From contig NC_049985.1 in assembly GCF_000003815.2 (NCBI RefSeq), positions 20,012,079 through 20,076,078 of the forward strand: a stretch of DNA of 64,000 bases, written 5' to 3'. How positions within the stretch are numbered: position 1 is the first letter of the stretch; every line of letters starts with the position of its first letter. The position numbers were made by a program, and so were the translations under genes. This stretch comes from Branchiostoma floridae (lineage: Eukaryota; Chordata; Leptocardii; Amphioxiformes; Branchiostomatidae). This document shows positions 23,249-33,992 of the stretch, piece by piece. The notes beneath the pieces were generated by a model, which searched no databases, was not told the DNA's origin, and saw nothing but the letters and a program-made list of their open reading frames with translations.

Positions 23249-23710
23249 TTAAAGCAAATTTTGAGGCTGTGAAAAAGGCTGATCTTCTAAAAGAGGGGTA
23301 TGAAAGTGGCTTGAACAATATCTCATTTCATGTGGAGTTAAGGCGAACCCATCTGCTTGACAACAAAAGTATTTATATTCTTACCAAACCGATTGAAATC
23401 ACTAGGACTATGAATAAATAAGTTTTCACTGCACATGCTAAAGGGCCCAATAAATGTTGCAGCCGAATAAATTTGGTCATCATGGGGACTGGTAGCTGAA
23501 TTCTGTTGCTCCGCTGTCTGCCTCATTTAACTTCTAACAAGTTTTTCTGCGTTCTATAGCCGGATTTATTCAATACAGTAACCTCCTCGTGAGGCTGTTC
23601 ACTTGCTGTTTACGGTTTTTAACTGTGCTGGGAGGTGAATACTGTTCTTGAGTCTATTTCTGTCCTCTGAACTTTTCTGAGAATCGAGCTACGCCATTTT
23701 TCAGTTCGTC

Positions 23711-24060
23711 ATGTCGCATCACCAGCGGTCTACTCGCTCGTCTTCGAGCAAAGAGGTGCGGTCTGCCGAACTCCGAGGTAAACTTTCCTCCGAGCACAAA
23801 CTACTGCTTGACGCAATTGAAGCAACCCTCTTGGATCCGCTGAAATCAGAGATTCAAGGTTTAAAGCAACAGTTTGGAAAATTCACCGAGGAGCAAGCGG
23901 TAATTAAGTCGACGGTCGCACACCTGGAGAACAAAGTAGAGGAGGCAGCTGTTTCAATCCATCAACATTCCAGGCGTCTCAATGAGCTGGAGCAATACTC
24001 GCGGCGTAACTGTCTTCTAATGCACGGAGCTACTACATGTACATCTGATTCCGACTCAAG
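23711..24060 (+). pseudogene. retrotransposon ORF1, 5' half
   Basis: It encodes the nucleic-acid-binding ORF1 protein that packages element RNA. The first ~117 residues start with a basic Ser/Arg-rich tail (MSHHQRSTRSSSS), then a coiled coil (about residues 35-95, heptads such as LKSEIQGLKQQF). They end in LEQYSRRNCLLMHG, the start of the RRM-like domain typical of L1-type ORF1 proteins. The frame is cut at residue ~117 by a DNA transposon (24061-25150), after which the same domain resumes at 25151. The ATG is the first after the 5' leader. Confidence 0.85.
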
Positions 24061-25150
24061 CCCCGGTCACAGGAATCGTACGACGTCCTTGCGATGGCAT
24101 ATTCCGCATATCGCAAGATGATCGCAGTGGATCGCAGCTAAATCGTAAGCAAAATCAGCCATCGCAGAGCATCGGATGATGTTCAAAATTTTTCCATCGT
24201 CGTACGATTTTTCACTTGTGTCGCTTTTGTGCTTCTTTTATCCAACCAAATGTGGATGTAGCTGTTGAAAATACCTTCCTTTATTGTCTTTCACTGTACA
24301 AAGAAATCAAAAGAAACCATAACAACATAAGTCTTACAAACAAAGGTTCAAATCAATCACAAGTGCTGGCATGGTTATCTCGGCCTGCTTGCCGGCTCTA
24401 CGAGTCAGGCTTTTCGAAAATCATATTTTGCTTTTTTTGGGATGATATGCTATCAAGAAAAAAAGCTATAAGACAAAAATCATATCATAAGGCCAGGATT
24501 AAATCATAAGCCTGTCTTTCTGTTCGAGTTGTCCCCATGGTTATGGTTATGGTAAACGTCGGACCCGAGACCGGCGAGAGATGAGATCTGATCTAATTAT
24601 GAACCCACGTGTCTGTAGCCATCAAACAAATGCATGCAGCACCTGTGCGTGATACTGAATCTGCCACGTGGAAAACATTACCTTGAAGGCAGGCTCCTCT
24701 ACGGGTGCGCTCTTCTCTTGTTGCTACTGTGAACAGTTGCGTCTGATGTAGTTTCATTTTCGTCAACATCGACAATATCAGGGAAAACTGAAACCATCAC
24801 AACATGCTAAAATGCTTGAATCTTTAACGTCATCAGTAGAAAAAAATGCCGCAAGAAAGTCTGCTATGGGGCAATAAAAATCGTACGACGATGGAGAAAT
24901 TTTGAACATGTTCAAAATCTATTTCAGCTCTATTTTCGTCATAGGAGGCTCCCCGATTGACTATAATTCACCTGCGATTGACGCAGGTACGCTCTTATGA
25001 CCTCATCGTACGATGCACTACGATTCTTGTGACCACGACTTCATATATTTAAACCATTGCTTCCGATTCTTCCCCGACTTACGACGTACTGCGCTTATAC
25101 CGCGCATAAAACCTCCATCGCAGTCAATCGTACGATTCTTGTGACCGGGG
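24061..25150. mobile_element. non-autonomous DNA transposon inside ORF1
   Basis: The 23-bp terminal inverted repeats (24061-24083 and 25128-25150) start CCCCGGTCAC and contain CGTACGA, with one mismatch. A second inverted pair lies inside: about 32 bp at 24181-24212 and 24876-24907, containing GTCGTACGATTTTT and its complement. TIR-like TTCTTGTGACC is repeated again near 25022-25036. There is no transposase. The target duplication is unclear (GACTCA on the left, GATTCA on the right are similar but not identical). The superfamily is not assigned. Confidence 0.85.
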
Positions 25151-25536
25151 ATTCAGTCAGCGTCGTCCTCTACTTAGCCAAGAACAAGCTTGGCGTCACC
25201 CTTTCTGAGAGTGAGATTGACCGTGCTCATCCTCTCCCAGGGCGCAAGGAATCCAACAGCGGAAGGAAACCACAGATTGTTATCAACTTTGTGTCCTACA
25301 TCACCCGTAATAAAATCTTCACGGCCAAGTCTAAACTGAAGGGATCGGGCACGTACATCACCGAGCTCCTTACACGCGAGAATGCCCAGTTACTCCGAGA
25401 GACACGGGCGAAGCTAGGGACGGCCTGGTCCTTCGACGGCCGGATCTTCTGCCTCGTCGACGGTGTGAAGAAGAAGATTAGCTGTCTTGAGGACCTAAAC
25501 TCCATCACCTCAACTTCCTCAGCAGGCGAGACATAA
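25151..25536 (+). pseudogene. retrotransposon ORF1, 3' half
   Basis: It continues the RRM-like and C-terminal domains of ORF1: VVLYLAKNKLGVTLSESEID, then RAHPLPGR, PQIVINFVSY, RNKIFTAKSKL and LLTRENAQLLRETRA. This is the usual ORF1 order (hydrophobic strand, IDRAHRLG-like box, RPIIVKF-like strand, R..I..A.R.LK). The frame is open to the stop at 25534-25536. Without the inserted transposon the two halves would give a protein of about 245 residues. Confidence 0.85.
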
Positions 25537-25812
25537 CTCTATGACTTACTGTCTGTAACTGTGGCCAAGTTCTCGCTGAAGTTTGTTTGTTCCCTAAACA
25601 ACCTGACTATGCTTTTTTTTTGGCGGACACGTGGTCCAACATTGACCTTTACGCCTATGCGTACTTGTGATTATAAGTGTATATCTCTACTTGTATTGTG
25701 TCTTTGTATATAGTCTTTTCTTTTCTGTTTAAGTATATACATACGGGATCGCCTATTTCAGAACAGAGGAACTATCATTTCAAGTTTGTCTGTCGGGAAT
25801 GAATGAAATGCC

Positions 25813-26601
25813 ATGTCGGTAACCATTGATCAATATAGGGCGGTGATAGGTATATTCACAGCCAATCTTCATATTGGAATTTTGAAAAAATGCAAGTCTT
25901 ATATACATATTAATACTTTCTTATTGTTTATTCCTTTTTCTGTATTACTTGTATTAAGCCTTATCGCAGGTGACATTCACCCAGATCCTGGTCCGGCGAC
26001 TAGGCCTGCTTCAACTAAATTTCTAAATATTCTACATGCCAATGTCAATAGTCTAGCCGCTGGTTCCAAGTTGGATGAACTATCATCTCTCGTAATTGAA
26101 CATAAACTCGATATTGTTGCTATTTCTGAATCCTGGCTTGGAGACACAGTTGATACAAGTGATATTTTGCTTGAGGGTTTTCAATCTCCTATTCGCCGAG
26201 ATAGAAATAGACATGGTGGAGGAGTTGTAGTTTATGTTTCTGATCAGATCGCGTGTAAAAGACGCGACGACTTAGAACCTACCTCTGCTGAATGTATTTG
26301 GCTGGAACTTTATGCTGGTCACTCCTGTATTCTTTTCTCTGCCTATTATCGACCACCTGCTCAAGATTTGCATACTGTTAACAACTTTCTTGATTCTCTA
26401 AGTGATTCAGTCTTCTCAGCTGGGGGTACTCAACATGACGCACTCATTGTCACCGGTGATTTTAATGCTAAACATCAGGCATGGTGGCTCCATGACCCAA
26501 TTACTTCTGTCGGGTCAAAATTATTTCAGATCTCTCAGGTGTTAAATCTAACACAGGTGATCAAGGACCAACATGTGATCTTTCTTTTTCACCTTCCCTG
26601 A
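25813..26601 (+). pseudogene. retrotransposon ORF2, APE endonuclease part
   Basis: It nicks target DNA to prime reverse transcription. Residues ~33-52 are hydrophobic, followed by GDIHPDPGP (residues 53-61), a degenerate 2A-like motif common at this place in such elements. APE motifs follow in order: LHANVNSL, IVAISESWL, GGGVVVYVSD, SAYYRPP and VTGDFNAKH. The frame then shifts near 26560-26580 and stops at 26601. The expected continuation (CDLSFSP, DLFFTDAAENV) is in another frame. A second shift near 26670 returns to the frame used downstream, where the final SDH box reads GCHHCP, so the catalytic Asp is lost or shifted away. Confidence 0.85.
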
Positions 26602-28029
26602 TCGACCTGTTTTTTACCGACGCTGCTGAAAATGTTTATGGCACTGCCGTGTTACGTGTTATCTCCATTGTCTGGGTGCCACCATTGTCCTATCATTGTT
26701 ACTCTAAACCTGTCTTTAAAGCCTCCCAGCTCATATGTCCGTACTGTTTGGGATTACTCTAAAATTGACTACAATGCTATTACTATGTTTGCGTCTGATC
26801 CCAAATGGACTGACATATATCATTGTAATTCCGTAGACGAAGCCGGTACAAGGCTTATTGATCTCATTTTAGAAGCAAAAAATCTATGTGTCCCTCACAA
26901 GAGTATCACGATCAGACCGCGAGATAAATCGTGGATGACCCTTCGGCTGAGACGACTTATGAAGCAACGTGATAAAATACACAAGAAAGCTAAATTATCA
27001 AATAGCCCTGCACTATGGGCTACATATCGCAGAATCAGAAACCAACTTGTAGGGGAAATTTCGTCTGCTAAATCTAATTTTCAGAATCGCCTAATTCAAT
27101 CCTTGTCTGATACCCATACAGCAAGTAAAAAATGGTGGCACATTATTAAACATTTTTATAGATGTAAAACTACTTCTACAATTCCTCCACTCAAAACTGG
27201 TAACACTTATACAACTGATTCTGGTGAAAAGGCAACTTTGTTTAATGAATATTTTTCTGCCCAATCTTCTATTGATGACACGAACGCTGTGCTCCATGAA
27301 CTTAGTTTTGTAACTGATACTCGGCTATTTGAGTGTATTATTTCTGCTCAGGAAGTAAAATTGTATATATCCGATATTGATATTTCTAAAGCACATGGGT
27401 ATGACAATGTTGATAATCGCTTTTTAAAACTGATTGGTCCTCTCGTTTCTGACAAAATTGCTTATGTATTCAACCTGTCACTCTGCCATGGTATTTTTCC
27501 TCAGTCCTGGAAATGTGCAAATGTTGTCCCTATTTTTAAAAAAGGAGACCCACAAGAGGTTTCCAACTACCGCCCTGTTTCTTTGCTTCCAACGCTTTCC
27601 AAAATTCTTGAAAAAATTGTGTATAAACACCTTTTCAACTACTTACTATCTCAAAACTTATTATTTCCATTTCAGTCAGATTTTATCCGAGGTGACTCCA
27701 CTGTTTGTCAACTCGTTTGTATAACCCACAAAATACTGGAAGCTCTTGATGCAAACAAAGAAGTCCGAGCTGTTTATCTTGATTTCTCTTGTGCTTTCGA
27801 TAAAGTGTGGCATTCAGGTCTATTATTTAAACTACGTAGAAACGGGGTGGAAGGGTCACTTTTGAATTGGTTCCACAGTTATCTCCATGGCAGGGTGCAA
27901 CGTGTTGTTGTTGATGGTCAATGTTCTGATTGGCTTAATGTTAACGCAGGTGTGCCTCAGGGTTCTGTATTAGGTCCCTTGCTTTTTCTCATTTATATTA
28001 ACGACATGGTGGAAGACTTGTCTGATTGA
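26602..28029 (+). pseudogene. retrotransposon ORF2, reverse transcriptase part, active site missing
   Basis: The open frame covers linker, fingers and palm: SAQEVKLYISDIDISKAHGYD, PQSWKCANVVPIFKKGDP, NYRPVSLLPTLSKILE, then motif A (YLDFSCAFDKVWH) and motif B (NAGVPQGSVLGPLLFLIYIN). The next expected element is the F/YADD box. Instead the frame reads NDMVEDLSD and stops at 28029. In a neighbouring frame the sequence resumes at 28028 with IVENHTLASLRLNSDLQKIL, which belongs after the ADD box. A small deletion, roughly 15-25 codons, has therefore removed the catalytic Asp pair. Confidence 0.9.
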
Positions 28030-29197
28030 TATTGTCGAAAACCATACTCTCGCATCTCTGAGACTTAACTCCGATCTCCAAAAAATTCTATCCTGGACCA
28101 AAAAATGGTTAATGGAGCTTAATCCATCCAAATCTAAAGAAGTTTGTTTTTCAAGGAAACGTACCCCTCCCATCCATTCGCCCCTTTTTCTTGGTAACAC
28201 CAGTATTCAATCAGTGAAAGACCATAAACACATTGGAGTAACTTTAACGTCCACCATGTCATGGACAACCCATATTTCTCAAATGATTGCGAAGGTTTCG
28301 AAGAAGGTATCTGTATTTAACAGTTTGAAATTTAAACTCCCTCGTCAAATTCTGGAAGTTATTTACAAGTCTTTTATTCGACCTTCGTTGGAATATGCCG
28401 ATGTTGAATGGCACAGCTGTTCAGTTTCTGATTCTCAACTTATTGAGAGGATACAATACGAATGCTCCCTTACGGTATCTGGTGCCGTGAGGGGGTCTTC
28501 GTATTCTTCTCTTCTTCATGAACTTGACTGGGAAAAGTTAACTGATCGACGTTATGTTCATTCTCTTGTTCTATTCCATAAAATTGTTAATGGCCAAACA
28601 CGGAAGTATTTAACCGATTTATTACCGCCAGAGGTTTCTGCAACAACGTCATACAATCTTCGCAGCAAACGCAATCTCCAAGTACCAGTGTGTAATACCA
28701 CTTGTTTTCAAAAATCTTTTTTACCGCACTCAACTCAGTTATGGAACTCTCTTGATTCTAGTGTTCGTTTGTTGAGCGCTGCTCGTTTTAAAAAGTATTT
28801 GGTCAAATCTGTTCGCCCTGTTGCTGTACCATATTTTAATTCAGGACCGAGATACACCTGCGTTTTACTCACACCTCTTCGCATCGGCACCTGCAGCTTA
28901 AACCACAGTCTGTTCATTGAATTTCGTAACTTAGTTGCGAGTCCTGCTTGCAGCTGCGGATGCCGATGCGAAAGCATTCCTCATTATCTGCTTCACTGTC
29001 CTAATTATGTTCAACAACGTACTCTCCTCTTAGACAGACTTGAAAACCTGAACATTCCTAAGTTAGATTTAAATTTGTTATCTGATAGTTCTTTTGTTTA
29101 TCTGCTACTTAAAGGATCGGCTTTACTGACATCTGATATATATTCCCAAATTCTCTCCATAACTCAATCCTATTTATCCGAAACAAAACGATTTTAA
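28030..29197 (+). pseudogene. retrotransposon ORF2, thumb and C-terminal cysteine domain
   Basis: From the post-deletion frame it continues WTKKWLMELNPSKSKEVCF, GVTLTSTMSW, IYKSFIRPSLEYADVEWH, and LERIQYEC-like and LHELDWEKLTDRR segments, ending near LNHSLF, CSCGCRCESIPHYLLHCP and a stop at 29197. The Cys/His cluster (C.C.C.C....HYLLHC) is a putative nucleic-acid-binding finger usual for the C-terminus of this element type. A shorter relative of this region lies at 48122-48970. Confidence 0.85.
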
Positions 29198-29419
29198 AAT
29201 TGCTTTTTGACTATCCTTATCATTTACTATTGGTAACATAAGTTTATCCGTCCGTTTCTTTTTAGAATTAGGCGTTACCGTACCCGTTTCATCTTTTTTG
29301 TCCTATGATGTGTTGTTATTTTGTCTAGTGGTGTCTTTGATATAAGCCTGCGTGCTTGAGTGGGGGCACCACTATGTTTTGTACTGTATTAATGTTGCAA
29401 TAAAAAAAAAATGTGAAAA

Positions 29420-30840
29420 ATGGTGCAGCAAGCACATATACGCGCCTCCACTTAAAAACACTAATGAATGTCATCAGCAGTGTGCACATCGGTCCTTTAT
29501 TCACTACACACACTGGAGGGTGTTTGAAAAGAGGCTGCCTCGTGCTCTATCTTACAGATCAAAGGAAGGTGTTATTGGCTCAGTGAGCGGGCGGGGAGCG
29601 TGTGCCTCACGTCGCCGAGATGAAAGGACTTGTCTCGGGGAGCCCGCCCACGTGTTTCCGCTCATACATGACTAGATGAGCTGCTTTTACTTTCTTAATA
29701 AATTTGAATAGCCATGGTCCAGGTTTAGCATCAATTTGGATTGTTTTAGCAAATATAGTCATATAGTAATAATATTAAATCACAAACAAAAAGCACACAT
29801 TCTGAATATTTATGATCCATAAACCACAGAACCGATGACAATAAATTTTGTCTTGAAGAAAAGAAAAAGAAACGAAAAACATCCTCCAACCATTCTACTC
29901 CAGATTCATATTCTGCATCCGTTATAATTATCATCCTCATTTCCGTTGTTTTCCCGAGCTAACACATCTAGTATCGTCATGCATTACCATAGTCAGTGTT
30001 CCTAACGAGTCTCGTGGGTTTTAAGCGAAAAGCGTTGACGTATTTGTCATGTTGTCTCGTCACACCGTGGTGAACTGGCTGCTTTGGTTTCCTGGGCCGT
30101 TTGAGAGGGGGCGGCTGCGTTTGTTCGGCCGCTGGGCCGGACGATCGTGTCCGTGGCATGACCAGGGCTCGATAGAAAAAGTGGCGTGAGTAAAGGAACC
30201 ATCAAAAATTAAAAGTAAGTAATGCAAGTATAGAACTAAACAGATTATCTAGAAATTGCGTACGAGTTCCATATGTAAGTCGATTATGCCGAGTAGAGAT
30301 ATGTAGACGGTAATGCCATAAAGACGTAGTTACAGTGTGTCTATTGTGACATATGTAAGGTTAAACGAGTCAATTAGCGAAGGTGCACACACAGCGATAC
30401 AATGTCTGCTCACGACAGGTCCTGACAGACAAGTGTAGATGTTTGGAGGAATGAGTGAATCAAATTGCAATATGCCGCCTGTCAGCGCGGTTAGTGTATG
30501 TGAATCTGCGCCACACGACAGGACGAACATAAAATGGTGCACGCCGGTACAGAAACAACACAGTGAACTGCACCACACAGACGTAGCAAAACGGATATTC
30601 CTGTATGCACGTCAGCACAGCGAACTAAAGGCCCCCGCACCACACGACGTAGCAAAGTATGGGAAAGAAAATGTATCATGGAATTTTCAAAGATTTTCAA
30701 AGAAAGATCATTCAAATCTCCAAAATCCAATTATCCAAATTATGTCTTCATTTGCATAATTGAAGTCTATCAATATATTCTGTCTCAGTCACCTGAGCGT
30801 CCTATCATGACATGCAATGGATCCATAAACTAGCACTTGT
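29420..30840. other. no recognised gene apart from one small minus-strand frame
   Basis: 29530-29660 is GC-rich with an imperfect inverted pair (GAGCGGGCGGG and CCCGCCCACG). Nothing else can be assigned. Confidence 0.4.
29977..30159 (-). CDS. small basic, proline-rich open frame, uncertain
   Basis: Sixty codons begin MPRTRSSGPA and contain PPPLKRPRKPKQPVHH, which resembles a nuclear-localisation-like basic patch. The DNA is more GC-rich (30050-30160) than its surroundings, and the ATG sits in GGTCATGCC. It could be a short first exon, part of a retroelement ORF or chance. No family is recognised. Confidence 0.2.
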   Translation of the reverse strand: MPRTRSSGPAAEQTQPPPLKRPRKPKQPVHHGVTRQHDKYVNAFRLKPTRLVRNTDYGNA

Positions 30841-30849
30841 TTCACATGA

Positions 30850-31564
30850 TAAACTCTTCCATGAGAAATAGAGGTAGGTTTTGGATTGTGTGTCTGTACG
30901 TATGTTTCCAGATATCCGGATATGTTTGGTCAGGATAACTTTAGTAGCTCTTGAGGGAATACACTGATATCCGGCATGTGGGTAGGGGTTGGGAAGACGA
31001 AGGTCAAAGTCGATTTTGGACCCCTTTGACCTTGGTACTGCAGCAGAAGTTGATTTTTTGGTGGCAGATAGCTTGTGATGGAAAAGGTGATGTATGTTTG
31101 GCCCCCTAGCAGCTTTCTCTGAAACTACAGGGGCGTTTTTACAAAATCTTCCAAGGAGCATAACGGAACATAGGAAAGGCGGATTTCCATAATATTTATC
31201 ATGTAATTACCTTTGGCAGAGATGAAGTAATGAAGTGAAAATTATGCAAATTAGGACTTAATTTGCATACTTAATTTGTATACTTGCATACATTTGTATT
31301 AACTGTGTTTTCTATTATAGGACTTATGTAGTTTGTGGTAAGCGGAAATTAGCAGATACCAAATATGCAAATTGGTCCCAAAAAGTCCCTAGTTTACATA
31401 ATTAATATGAACGTCCTAATTCTTGTACATGTAGTAAATGATTGGATTGTCAACATTGTGACCTGTGTGAAAGGTGTACATAACCAAGCATAGATTATGC
31501 AGATGTGAAAGTCATTTGCATGATCAGAATATTTCATGGAGGTATGAGGTCTCCGAACTCTTGT
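30850..31564 (+). mobile_element. Helentron-like repeat, degraded family A/B type
   Basis: The 3' end reads ATTTCATGGAGGTATGAGG, then TCTCCGAACTCTTG in place of CTAG. The left part has CTTCCATGAGAAAT, an approximate inverse of that end. The interior holds ATTATGCAAATTAGGACTT, ATTTGCAT, and the GGTAGGGGTTGGG / CTGCAGCAG blocks of family B. Confidence 0.45.
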
Positions 31565-32013
31565 TTCACTAGCGTTTGTGTGTCTGCGTGCCTGTCAATC
31601 AGTCAACAAGATAACTTAAGAACAGCTGGATGGATTGTTCCGTACTTGGTGGGGTGTGACAAGCACTAGAATTGATTAGATTTTGGTCCCCCAAGCGACG
31701 TCCCTTGGCATTGTAGCGGAACTTTCGGTTTCAATATCTTTGAACAAGCTATGGTCACGATTTTGGGGTGTTAGATAGCTCTTGCGCTCGGGAAGAAGTA
31801 AGGATAATAATAATGATTGGTCTATTCAGCAATCGCATACACCCGATAGAAAGCCTCGCAGGCAACCTCAGTTGTTGGATTGGGCTTATGTATGCAAAAT
31901 GACATGATCGCATTGTTATGAAATCAAGTATGGTTTAAAATCCGTTCGTGTTACAACTGTTTTGCGAATTTTTGAACAATTCACGGCGATGAGCATCAAG
32001 GGCTGACAGTTCA

Positions 32014-32245
32014 AGTGTCTGGCAGGACTCCGTGCAGGATGTCTGTAGGCGCCGAGAATCGTACGGCAATCCCGGTTTTGAATGGAATCAATTCTCTTTG
32101 TTCCCTGTCCGTGAGGAAGGAGCAAATGCATAGTGCGATTGAAGGTCTGAGGCCAAGATTCAGAAGACTTCTAACAACGTGGAGGTGTTGTACCCTATCA
32201 AAGGCAGTTGTTACCAGGCTCGTTATGGTGCCCCGATGATCTGCT
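32014..32245 (-). pseudogene. non-LTR reverse transcriptase palm fragment
   Basis: On minus the conceptual product contains TTAFDRVQHLHVV (motif A with AFDRV), LLNLGLRPSI, CSFLTDREQR and a degraded motif B (HGVLPDT for the usual GVPQGT). This is the A-to-B segment of a Jockey/CR1-group RT, under 80 residues, with no flanking domains. It is a short, decayed remnant. Confidence 0.7.
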
Positions 32246-32830
32246 GTATTTGCTAGTTAATCGATGAAGTCGACCCGGCAGTTGTGGAGTGGCAAGAAAG
32301 GACGACCATTTGCATAACAATATTCGTTCATTCCAGCTTTTTTTTAAATGTATCTCTTATCCCGGACATGATACTGATACTTGACATTTGAATAGCAGGT
32401 AGCTTTCAACGCCATGTCAGCCCCCCTCACGAACGGAACGGAAAAAAGGAACGATGGATTTCCATCATTTTAGGTAATCATGTAGCTTAGACAAAGATGT
32501 ACTCAATGATATGCATGTTGCGCAACTAAGGACTTAATTTTCATTATTCATGAAGAACTAATATAATTCCTTTGTTTTGCATAACTGGACTTCAATAAAT
32601 GTAACACGTCATTCATGACTGGTGGAACACAAACAGATACAAAACATGTAAATGAGGACCTGATTGTTAAAATTAATGCAAAGCGTTAATTGCGAATGAT
32701 TTTTTTTTACTTGTGACAGGTGTAAGCTAATCAATGATGAACATCACTATTCATACATTATGTAAATGTGTGCATAACATCTACCAAAGCTCTAAATATC
32801 TAATGGAGGTATAAATAAGGTCGCCGACCT

Positions 32831-32834
32831 CTAG
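32831..32834 (+). other. Helentron-like 3' terminus (CTAG)
   Basis: AATGGAGGT precedes AGGTCGCCGACCT, a 5-bp stem with GCC loop, then CTAG and TT. In copy 2 the same end is mutated to CTAA. Confidence 0.55.
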
Positions 32835-33451
32835 TTTGTATCTAATTCCAGTCTCCATTTGTGCCCTGTTAGCTGTTATTTATAGTGTCTAGTGGTGTGG
32901 GGGAAACTGATCTCCCTCTGTTTGTACCTACCTACCTACCTACCTAGTCCCTTGACCTCCAGGTCGTTGGGGGGACAAGGTAGACATGAAGATCGAGAGT
33001 TGCCTCCAGGTTCTTCTATCCCTAGACAGGGTTCTGTTTGTAGTCTTTAATTAAACCATATGTGCACGGTCGGGGTTACAAAACGTACCTACGTACCAAA
33101 TATCACCACAATCCATCAACAAAGTTTACAATGCCTACGTTTTCACCACACAGGCATCAATTTAACACCTACTCATCACCTAAATATCAGCACCACAGGA
33201 TGTCAAGGTGCAAAGATACATGTAAAATACAAAACGTGCTTCTGTAGTACCAAAGTCAACAATGGTCTTTCATAATGTAATCTAAAATGGTGTTAACTTA
33301 TGCTGGCAATGTCGGACTGGTTGTTTGCTTATAGGGCCTTCACACTGAATCGAATCAGCAGGAATCAAGCAGAACCAGGCGGAATGAAGTATTTGCAAAA
33401 TTCGTGCCACATTCGGTGCCATTCCGAGTGGGTATTCCAAATGGGCCTTAA

Positions 33452-33924
33452 ATCCCATTCACACGAGAAGGAATGAGCCTGAATACCGTCAGAATGAAAA
33501 TCTCTTTCTATTCCTGTGAATTCGTAGTGTATTCTAGACATTCTCACTGCATTCGAGATATTCTTTCGGCCGCATTCTGGCAGGATTCGAGATGGCTTGC
33601 CGTTTCGGTTCTCCATCGAATGAGATAAGAATGTTTCGAATAATGTTGGAATGCCGCAGAATGCGGTCAGACTGCAGTTAGAATAGTTAGAATACACTTA
33701 GAATCCACTATGAATGCCATTCGATATTTCTCCACTTCGAATGCACCTCGACAGTTTTTGACACGTCAAAAACTTTCGAGCCAGCCAGAAGAACGGGGAC
33801 GAATATCTGGAATGCAGTAAGAATGTTTAGAATACAGTACGAATTGCCAAGAATTGCCACGAATAGAAAAGAATTTTTATTCCGACGGCATTCCGGCTCA
33901 TTCGTGCTCTCGTGTGAAGGGGGC
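33452..33924. mobile_element. TTAA-flanked foldback element with GAAT/ATTC periodicity, copy in haplotype A
   Basis: TTAA lies at 33448-33451 and 33925-33928. The ends contain CATTCACACGAG and CTCGTGTGAAGGGGG. The arms are long inverted copies beginning at both ends and running well over 100 bp. GAAT or ATTC recurs about every 9-11 bp through most of the element. Relatives occur at 37159-37631 (allele), 54627-55045 and 56161-56235. There is no coding sequence. Confidence 0.75.
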
Positions 33925-33932
33925 TTAATTAC

Positions 33933-33992
33933 CTGGGAGCTAATGTCGTGCGGTCCACATGTCGTCTCCACGAGGGCGGAATCTAAAGCAGC
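33933..33992 (-). other. candidate 60-nt exon on minus (haplotype A)
   Basis: On minus, a pyrimidine-rich tract (CTTCATTTCTTTCATCAG) is followed by TCAG and then 60 nt reading AALDSALVETTCGPHDISSQ, and then CCCAG|GTAATT. Both splice signals are good and the frame is open. The same exon occurs in the other copy. No family is recognised and neighbouring exons are unknown. Confidence 0.25.

Larger units (their letters stand above)
23550..29411 (+). mobile_element. nearly full-length CR1/L2-group non-LTR retrotransposon, inactive
   Basis: The order is 5' UTR, ORF1 with coiled coil, a ~280-nt spacer, ORF2 with APE endonuclease, reverse transcriptase and C-terminal cysteine motif, a 3' UTR and an A-run (29398-29411). 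Without the 1.09-kb DNA element inserted in ORF1 it is about 4.8 kb. The 5' border is approximate. The CR1/L2/Jockey-group placement rests on the APE domain, RT motifs and C-terminal layout. The element is dead: insertion in ORF1, two frameshifts in the endonuclease and a missing RT active-site box. Confidence 0.85.

Noticed and set aside
31916-32131. 71-codon minus frame reading IQNRDCRTILGAYRH
   Set aside because: It looks faintly like an RT/RNase H segment, but the overlapping frame with AFDRV and SFLTDREQR fits RT much better; both cannot be coding.
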